Source: Camelus bactrianus
Taxonomy: Eukaryota; Chordata; Mammalia; Artiodactyla; Camelidae
NCBI RefSeq assembly: GCF_048773025.1
Contig: NC_133573.1
Span: 1,131,001-1,195,000 of the forward strand
Direction: 5' to 3'
DNA: 64,000 nucleotides
Shown here: positions 57,601 to 64,000 of the stretch, piece after piece
How positions within the stretch are numbered: position 1 is the stretch's first letter
Layout of the letters: every line of letters begins with the position of its first letter
The notes under the pieces: model-generated
Seen by the model: only the letters and a program-made list of their open reading frames with translations
Databases searched by the model: none
Told to the model about the DNA's origin: nothing
Program-made: the position numbers and the translations under genes

Positions 57601-59030
57601 CTTCTTTGCATGCTTTGTACAATTCCCCGGTGAAGCCATCCGGTCCTGGATTTTTATTTATAGGGAGGTTTCTTATTGCAAATTAGATTTCATTTCTAGT
57701 GATCAGTTTGTTCAAGTGGTCAGTTTTTATTGATTCAGTCTTGGTGGACAGTATGTTTCCAGAAACTTGTCCATCTCCTCTAGGTTATCCAGTTTTGTTA
57801 CATATAGTTTTTCATAATATTCTCAAATGATATTCTGTATTTCTATTTTATTTGTTGCAATTTCTCCATTTCCTTTCTTTTTTTGGCTAATTTGTGCTCT
57901 CTCTTTTTTCTTCTTTGTGAGTTTGGCCAGAGTTTTGTCGATTTTATTTACTTTTTCAAACAACCAGATTTTGGTTTGGTTGATTTTATCTATGGTCTTG
58001 TTAATCTCTATTTTCTTTATTTCCTCCCTAATCTTTATAATTTCCTTCCTTCTGCTGCCTTTTGGGGTTTTTTGGTCTTCTTTTTCTAGTTCATTCAGCT
58101 GGTGGGTTAAATTGTTTATTTGAGGTTTTTCTTCTTTTTAGAGGAAGGGCTGTATCGCTATAAACTTCCCTCTTAGCACTGCCTTTGCTGTGCCCCATAA
58201 ATTTTGTGTGGTTATGCTTTCATTGTCATTTGTCTCAAGGTATTTTTTAATTTCAGCTTTCACTTCCTCATTGACCCATTGTTTTTTTTTTAATAACATT
58301 ATGTTTAATCTCCAAGCTTTTCTTTTCTTCTTCTTTGTTTCTCTGTTGTTGATTTCTAGTTTCATGGCATTGTTGTCAGTAAAGATGCTTGAGATAATTT
58401 CTATCTTCTTAAAATTGTTGAGGTTTCTTTTGTGCCCAAGTACATGATCGATCCTGGAAAATGTTCCATGTGCACTTGAAAAGAATATATATCCTATTTT
58501 GGGGGAGTGTAATTCTCTGAAAATATCCACCAAATGTAATTTTTCTATTGTATTATTTAATTTCTCTGTTGCATTATTTATTTTCCCTCTGGAACATCTG
58601 TCTAGTGATGTTAATGCAGTGTTAAAATCTCCAACTGTGATTGTATTCCCATCAATATCCCCCTTTATCTCTGTTAGTAATTGTTTTATGTACTTAGGTG
58701 CTCCTATATTGGGTGCATATATATTAATGAGTGTAATATCCTCATCTTGTATCACTCCTTTAATCATTATAAAATGTCCTTCTTTATGGCCTTTGTTTTA
58801 AAGTCTATTTTGTCTGAAATCAGTACTGCAACACCTGCTTTTTTGGCTTTTCCATTTGCATGGAATATCCTTTTCCATCCTTTCACTCTCAATCTATATG
58901 TGTCCTTCTCCCTGAAGTGGGTTTCTTGTATGCAGTATATTGAAGGTTCTTGCTTTATTATCCAGTCTGCCACTCAATGTCTTTTGACTGGAGCATTAGT
59001 CCATTAACATTTACAGTAATTTATGACAGA
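54656..59030 (-). pseudogene. L1 ORF2 of the satellite insertion, degraded
   Basis: ORF2p supplies endonuclease and reverse transcriptase for L1 movement. Read on the minus strand: endonuclease start PSIYCIQETHFREKDTYRLR (about 58,900), endonuclease body to 58,138, RT region with [20 protein letters not shown] and [20 protein letters not shown] (57,170-57,550), then [18 protein letters not shown] (about 56,950), and the C-terminal [20 protein letters not shown] (about 55,080). The catalytic motif reads YADN. A nested L1 at 56,081-56,693 interrupts it. Frameshifts and stops throughout. Confidence 0.9.
56081..56693 (-). mobile_element. Short twin-primed L1 nested in L1 ORF2
   Basis: Positions 56,081-56,631 are L1 3' UTR and ORF2 end on the minus strand. 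The last 62 bases (GACACCTGCACCCCAATGTT onward) are ORF2 on the plus strand, a short inverted 5' part. TSD TCCTTCATCA at 56,071-56,080 and 56,694-56,703, and the host ORF2 continues across it (LMKEIKED). Confidence 0.93.
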
Positions 59031-59446
59031 TGAGTGTTTATTGCCATTTTGAACTTATCTTTGCAGTTGATTTGGTATTTCCTCTTTGTTCCTTTCTTCT
59101 TCCTTTTGTGGTTTGGTAATTTTCCTTTGTATTATCATGAATTTTATTTAGTTTTAGTGACTCCCTTGTAAGTTTTTGGCTCGTGGTTACCCTTTTTTTA
59201 AGTCTATTTACCCATTACTATAACTGTTTTTATTAAACTGATAGTAACATGATCTCAAACCCATTCTACTGAGAACAAGAAATTTAAAAAAGAAAAAAAA
59301 TTCTATATTTTCCTGCCTCCCTCTCCCACTCTCAATGATTTATATGCCTTCTTTTATAATTTTGTGTTTATTTTATTTGTAATTCATGAGTTATCACCTT
59401 TCAAGTTGTGAGTTTCTCATTTATGTAGCATCCTGCTGCTTTTCTA
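59031..59446 (-). mobile_element. L1 inter-ORF region of the satellite insertion
   Basis: AT-rich stretch between ORF2 and ORF1, with the backward text TAAACTGATAGTAACATGAT and CTTTCAAGTTGTGAG. Confidence 0.7.
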
Positions 59447-60420
59447 TTTAGAATAGACCTTTCAATATTTCTTTTAGCATGGGTTTAGTGTTGCTAAACT
59501 CTTGTAGTTTTTTCTTGTCTGTGAAATTCTTTGTCTCTCCTTCTATCCTAAAGGATAGCCTTGCTGGATAAAGTATACTAGGCTGCGTCTTTTTTTCATT
59601 CAGGGCTTTGAATATATCTTGCCACTCCCTTCTGGCCTGTAGTGTTTGTGTACAGAAATCAGCTGAAAGTCTTATGGCGGTTCCCTTGTAACTCACTCTG
59701 CTTTTCTCTTGCTGACTTTAGGATCATTTCTTTATCCTTGACTCTGGCCATCATGATTATGATATGTCTTGGTGTGGGTCTATTTGGGTTCTTCCTGTTT
59801 GGGACCCTCTGAGCTTCCTGTACTTGGATATCTGATTCCTTCTTTAAGTTTGGGAAGTTTTCAGTCATGATTTCTTCAAAAACCTTTTCAATCCCCTTTG
59901 ATCTTTCTCCCCCTTCTGGGACCCCTATTATGGGAAGATTGGGATGCTTTATATTATCCCATAGGTCCCTTATGTCATTTTCATTTATTTTAGTTTATCT
60001 TGTAGATCTTCTCATTGGGTGCTTTCTATTGTCCTGTCTTCTAGGTCACTAATTCGTTCCTCTGCATTTTCTAGTCTGGTTTGCTCAGCCATTAGATCAT
60101 TCCTCATCTAAGTCAATGAGTTTATCAATTCTACTTGGCTCTTCTTTATAGCTTCAATTTCATTTTTGGCATATTTTATTTCTCTAAACACTATCTCTTT
60201 TAGTTCCCTCAATACTTTGATCACTCCTTTTTTGAAATGTTGATCTAGTAGGCTATCAATGTCTATTTCATTGATTTTCTTTCAGGGGATTTCTCTTGGT
60301 CTTTTAATTGGGGATGGTTTCTCTGCTTCTTCATCATGCTCATGCCTCTCTGGCACTGTGGTTTATGGAGTATCAGTTATCTATTGTGGTCCTTAAGGAG
60401 TTTATCTATCTAATGCCTAT
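59447..60420 (-). pseudogene. L1 ORF1 of the satellite insertion, degraded
   Basis: ORF1p is the L1 RNA-binding trimer. Minus-strand pieces read TENFPNLKKESDIQVQEAQR and RHIIIMMARVKDKEMILKSA (59,659-59,868), then IRLSADFCTQTLQARREWQD and ILYPARLSFRIEGETKNF (59,448-59,696), the RRM and C-terminal domains. The coiled-coil part lies toward 60,400 in broken frames. Confidence 0.85.
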
Positions 60421-61990
60421 GTAGGAATAAGACTTAGAAAAAAAAGAGAGAAAGAATTTTAAAAGAATGGAGAAAAAAAGGTTTGAAAAGAGTGTATAAT
60501 GAATGATAGAAGAGCAAGTTGAAGCAGAACAGCAGTCAGGTTGAAATGTCATTTAAAAACCTTTAAAAAAAAAAAAAAGGAGAAAAGTGGAAAAGATGTA
60601 TCTGAAACCTGTGTGTAATCAATAACAGGACATCAAAGCCAAGAGAAATAAAAATGAATTAAGAAGTAAAAATTAAAAGGGTGATAGAAAATAGAACAGG
60701 TAAAATCAGATTTAAAAAAACAAAAAAGGAGGGGCTCAGTGTTCTCCTGTAGACTGTGTGATTTTGATGTGAGATCTTTCTGTCTTTATCCTGTTTTGGA
60801 AGCTCAGCTTGCAGTTTCCAGAGGCCCTCCATTGGCACCCTTGTCTGTGCTGCTCCCAGTGCCTGTCAGCAAGCAGATTGTGCCTCCTCCCAACACTGAG
60901 TCAGGTGCAGCTCTCCTTTGCTATGGGCAGGTAGGTCACTGCCCCTTCTGATGCCACAGTCAGATTTTGCAGACTGGCCAGGTAGAAGGGTGGGTCGCTC
61001 CCCCTCCAAGGACTGTGGTCAGGGGCTGCATTCCTGCCCAAAAGTCAGGGGCCACCCTCCTTCTCCTGGTGCCAGTCGCTTTGCTGCTTTGTGCTGCTGT
61101 GCTCTCCGCCTGGGTCGATGCTCCACAGGTGGGCTCAGGGAAGACCGAGTAACATCCCTGTCCCTGCTGAGGGCCAAAACCCAGCTCCTTGTTTGTCTTG
61201 GCAGAGCAAGTTTTCTGAGGGACCAGGACAGAAAGATCCTATCTGCCTCAGGCTGTTGTCAAGTCTCTGCTTAGCCCTTGAGGCTAAGTCCTTAGGTGCG
61301 GATGCAGGTTTTGCCCCCAACCCCACTTGGGTGCTAAGCACCAGAGGATATGGTGGCTGTGCCTGAGGCCAGCCTCTCTTCACCTGAAAACTTTCTGTGG
61401 GTTTTCATATATGAGGGTATGCATCCTTCCCCCGGGGCATGTCAACCGTGTTGTTTTATGGAGGGCCCAGGTTTTTCTGCCCTGTGCACCCACACCCATG
61501 GTACACAGCCCTCTGCAGCCCCCTGGGGCTGCCTCAGTGCAGCTGCCCCCATCCTCCACCTGCCTTGGGCAGTCTGGTCCTGGCCCTGGCTGCTGGCCCG
61601 TGTCTCTGGCTGGGTGTTGCAGGGAACCCCTGTGCCTGTTTAACTTAGTTCTGTTGGTCAAGGGCTGCTCTGTACAGATCCGAGCCTCAGAGGCTCCCCC
61701 TCTCTCCTGCTGGTCTCTCATTGGGAGAGGGGAGACCCACCAAACTAGCACCAGTCCTTCTTTTCTGCTCCCTCCCCCAGGACCTGTCCCACTCTGCTTT
61801 GCCTTTTCTTCTTTCTTTTTTCCTTTTCTCCTACCAGATTTTTGGAGTCACTATCTTTTGAAGAGGACAATATTCTGTTGGAGTTACGCAGGTGCTCTGG
61901 TTGGCTGAGTGGGACTGTGGATGTGAGTCTTGGTGCATTTGTGGGAAAGGGTGAGCTATGAGTATCCTTCTACTCCACCATCTTGGCTTC
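60421..61990 (-). mobile_element. L1 5' UTR of the satellite insertion
   Basis: The 60,730-61,800 stretch is the most GC-rich DNA in the window with several CpGs, as L1 5' UTRs (internal promoters) are. It ends at 61,990 in the L1 start with CCAAGATGG, the YY1-type site. The many open frames here (up to 193 codons, 61,327-61,908) are unrelated to known proteins. Confidence 0.85.
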
Positions 61991-64000
61991 CTCAGTTCCA
62001 AGATTTTAATATGTGGAGAGGCATACATTCAACTAGCCTAAAGGGCAAAGGTACATCTACAAACAGTTACTCTCATTTCTAAGCATGTTTCTTGGGGCCT
62101 GTTTCAAGGTAAAGGAAGTTTGTAATAGAAAACGGAGTTGGAGCAAGTGCCACCCCTTATATATATAGGTAGGCCTGTCTCCATAAAACAGAATCTCTCT
62201 GCACACAAGGTAGGTGAAGGAAGGTTTCCACACACATTCAAATCCCAGAATAGAACATGTTGAGAAACATTCCTTGAGCTAGCCTAAAGTACAAGGGTAC
62301 ATGTAGAAACACTGACCCAGATTTTTCAGCATGTTTCTAGGTCCGGTTTCAATTAAAGGTAGCTTGCATTGGAAAACCGAGTTGGAGCTAGTGCTTCCCC
62401 TTATATATATGGGTAGGCCTGTCTCCCTAACACAGAATCTGTGTTCCCTACAAGTTAGATGAAGGATGGAGTGCACACACATTGGATCCCAGAATGGATA
62501 TGTGGAGAAGAATTCATTCAGGTAGCCTAAAGGGCAAGTGTTTCTAACACTTACCCATATTTCTCAGCTTTTTTTCCTATAGCCAGTTTCAAGGTAAAGG
62601 CTGTTTAAGCTGGAAAACCGAGTGAGAGTGAGTGCCTCCTCTTATATAGATAGGTAGGACTGTCTTCATAACACAGAAACTCTGCAATCCCAGCAAGGAT
62701 GGTGAAGGACCGCTTCCATGCACATTTGGATCCCAGAATGAATCATGTGGAGAAGCATTCATTCAGCTAGCCTAAAGGGCATGGGTACACCTAGAAACAC
62801 CACCCAGAATTCTCAGCATGTTAACTAGAGCCGGTTTCAAGGTAAAGTCATTTTTCACCGGAAAACTAGGTTGGAGTGAGTGCCTCCCCTTGTATATATA
62901 GGTATGTCTGACCCTGTAACACAGAAAATCCGTGTTCCCAACAAGGTAGGTGAAGGACGGCTTCCAACACATTCAGATCCCAGAATTTAACTGTGGAGAA
63001 CCGTTCATTCAACTAGGCTAAATGGACAGGAAACTTCTAAAAACCCTTACCCTGATTTCTCAGGATGTTTTCTAGAGCTAATATGAAGTTAAAGGCAGTT
63101 TATTCTGGAAAACTGAGTTCGACTTTGTGCTTCCCCTTATATGTATATAGGTAGGCTTCTCTCTTTAACACAGACACTATATATTACCAACAATGTAGGT
63201 GAAGTATTGCTTCCACACACATTCGGAAACCTGAAGGGAACATGTGGAGAAAAGTTCTTTCAGCTAGCCTAAAGGGCAAGGGTCCATATAGAAACACTTA
63301 CCATGATTACTCAGCATTTTCCCAGAGCTGGTTTCAAGTTAAAGGCAGTTTGCACTGCAAAACCGAGTTGGAGTGACTGCCACCCCTTATATATATAGGT
63401 AGGCCTGTCTCCCTCACCCAGAAACTCTGTGTTCAAATAGGGTAGGTAAAGGACGGTTTCCACAAACATTTGGATCCCAGAATGGAACATGTAGAGAAGC
63501 ATTCAATTAGCTAGCCTAAAGGGCAAAAATATATTTAAAAACAATCACCCTGAATTCTCAACATGTTTCTTAGACCTGATTTCAAGGTATAGGCAGGTTG
63601 CACTGGGAAACCTTGTAAGGAAGAGTCCATCCACTTATATATATAGGTGGGCCTGGCTCATTAACACAGAAACTCTGTGTTCCCAATAAGGTAGGGAAAG
63701 GATGGCTTCCACACACATTCGAATCTCAGAATGTAACATGTGGAGAAGTGTTCATTCATCTAGCAGAAAGGGCAAGATAACATCTAGAAACACTTAACCT
63801 GAGTTCTCACCATGTTTCCTACAGCCGCTTTCAAGTGAAAAGCAGTTTGAGCAGGAAAATTGAGTTGGAGCGAGTGCAGCCACATAGGTATGGAAGTAGC
63901 GTAGTTCCCCTAACACAGAAACCCTGTTCCCAACAAGCTAGCCAAAGGACAGCTTCCACACACACTCAGATCCCAGAATGGAACATGTGGAGAAGTGTTC
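61991..64000 (+). repeat. Tandem satellite array, monomer about 243-249 bp
   Basis: Repeat starts, anchored on GATCCCAGAAT or its variants, lie at 62,242, 62,485, 62,729, 62,976, 63,225, 63,473, 63,721 and 63,969, giving steps of 243, 244, 247, 249, 248, 248 and 248. Each unit carries in order AGCTAGCCTAAAGGGCAAGG, a CTCAGCATGTTT-like block, GTTTCAAGGTAAAGGCAGTT, GAAAACCGAGTTGGAG, TTATATATATAGGTAGGCCT, AACACAGAAACTCTGTGTTC and AAGGTAGGTGAAGGACGGCT. The array continues past the window end. I do not recognise the satellite family. Confidence 0.95.

Larger units (their letters stand above)
54367..61990 (-). mobile_element. L1 of full-length structure inserted in the satellite
   Basis: It runs from the 3' end (left) to a 5' start at 61,990 that reads GAAGCCAAGATGGTGGAGTA on the minus strand, the usual L1 beginning with a YY1-type site. 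TSD CTCAGTTCCGAGATTT (54,351-54,366) and CTCAGTTCCAAGATTT (61,991-62,006), 16 bases with one CpG-type change. Net of a nested insertion it is about 7.0 kb: 5' UTR, ORF1, ORF2 and 3' UTR in order. Both ORFs are broken into many frames, so it is inactive. Confidence 0.95.

Noticed and set aside
61327-61908. A 193-codon open frame in GC-rich DNA as a gene
   Set aside because: It runs antisense through the L1 5' UTR; GC-rich sequence has few stops by chance, and no domain is visible.
62360-62400. GGAAAACCGAGTTGG in the satellite as a CENP-B box
   Set aside because: It shares only TTGGAAA-like letters with the box; the required TTCG and CGGG ends are missing, so centromere function cannot be claimed.
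62279-63502. Similar minus-strand frames of 63-67 codons recurring along the right edge
   Set aside because: They repeat because the satellite repeats; they vary in start and length and contain no known domain.
61994-64000. Regularly spaced repeats that could suggest a CRISPR array
   Set aside because: The whole unit of about 248 bp is repeated without unique spacers, and the context is mammalian. It is satellite DNA.

Overview
The window is mammalian nuclear DNA: AT-rich, packed with LINE-1 (L1) copies of several ages, and carrying MIR, L2, MER5 and MLT1 remnants. The lineage marker is a tRNA-derived SINE with a clear A box and B box, a 3' part ending in A/T-rich simple repeat, and the head GGGGGAAGGTATAGCTCA. 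Together with the L1 3' end type this points to a camelid (camel, llama or alpaca); that is an inference from remembered repeat families. No intact protein-coding host gene was found. The longest open frames belong to L1 ORF2.

Layout. Positions 1-9.2 kb hold intergenic sequence with a MIR, a nested and probably 5'-inverted L1, and an MLT1 LTR fossil. Positions 9,240-19,435 (minus strand) hold all ten coding exons of a guanylate-binding protein of the GBP4/6/7 group. The exons are in order and nearly all splice sites are kept, but stops, frameshifts and a lost donor make it an unprocessed pseudogene. Positions 19.7-31.3 kb hold an old L1 (5' part and ORF1, interrupted by an LTR fossil and SINEs), a 5'-truncated younger L1 with target-site duplications (TSDs), and unclassified sequence. 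Positions 31-47 kb are mostly L1 on the minus strand, including a clean twin-primed L1 at 34.7-37.4 kb, an ERV1-like LTR fossil and a MER5 element.

Positions 47.0-51.8 kb are a nuclear copy of mitochondrial DNA (NUMT). It is collinear from 12S rRNA through tRNA-Val, 16S, tRNA-Leu, ND1, tRNA-Ile/Gln/Met and ND2 to tRNA-Trp/Ala/Asn, and stops next to where the light-strand origin would be. It was later split by an L1 and a SINE. Positions 52.8-54.1 kb are a G-rich hexamer minisatellite with telomere-type units (TTAGGG, TCAGGG). This abuts a tandem satellite with a monomer of about 245-250 bp, which runs to the window end. The satellite is interrupted by one L1 of full-length structure (54,367-61,990, minus strand) with a 16-bp TSD; that L1 in turn holds a small twin-primed L1.

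No new functional system was found. The items most worth checking are the satellite joined to telomere-like repeats, the NUMT, and the GBP pseudogene. All coordinates of old repeats are approximate.
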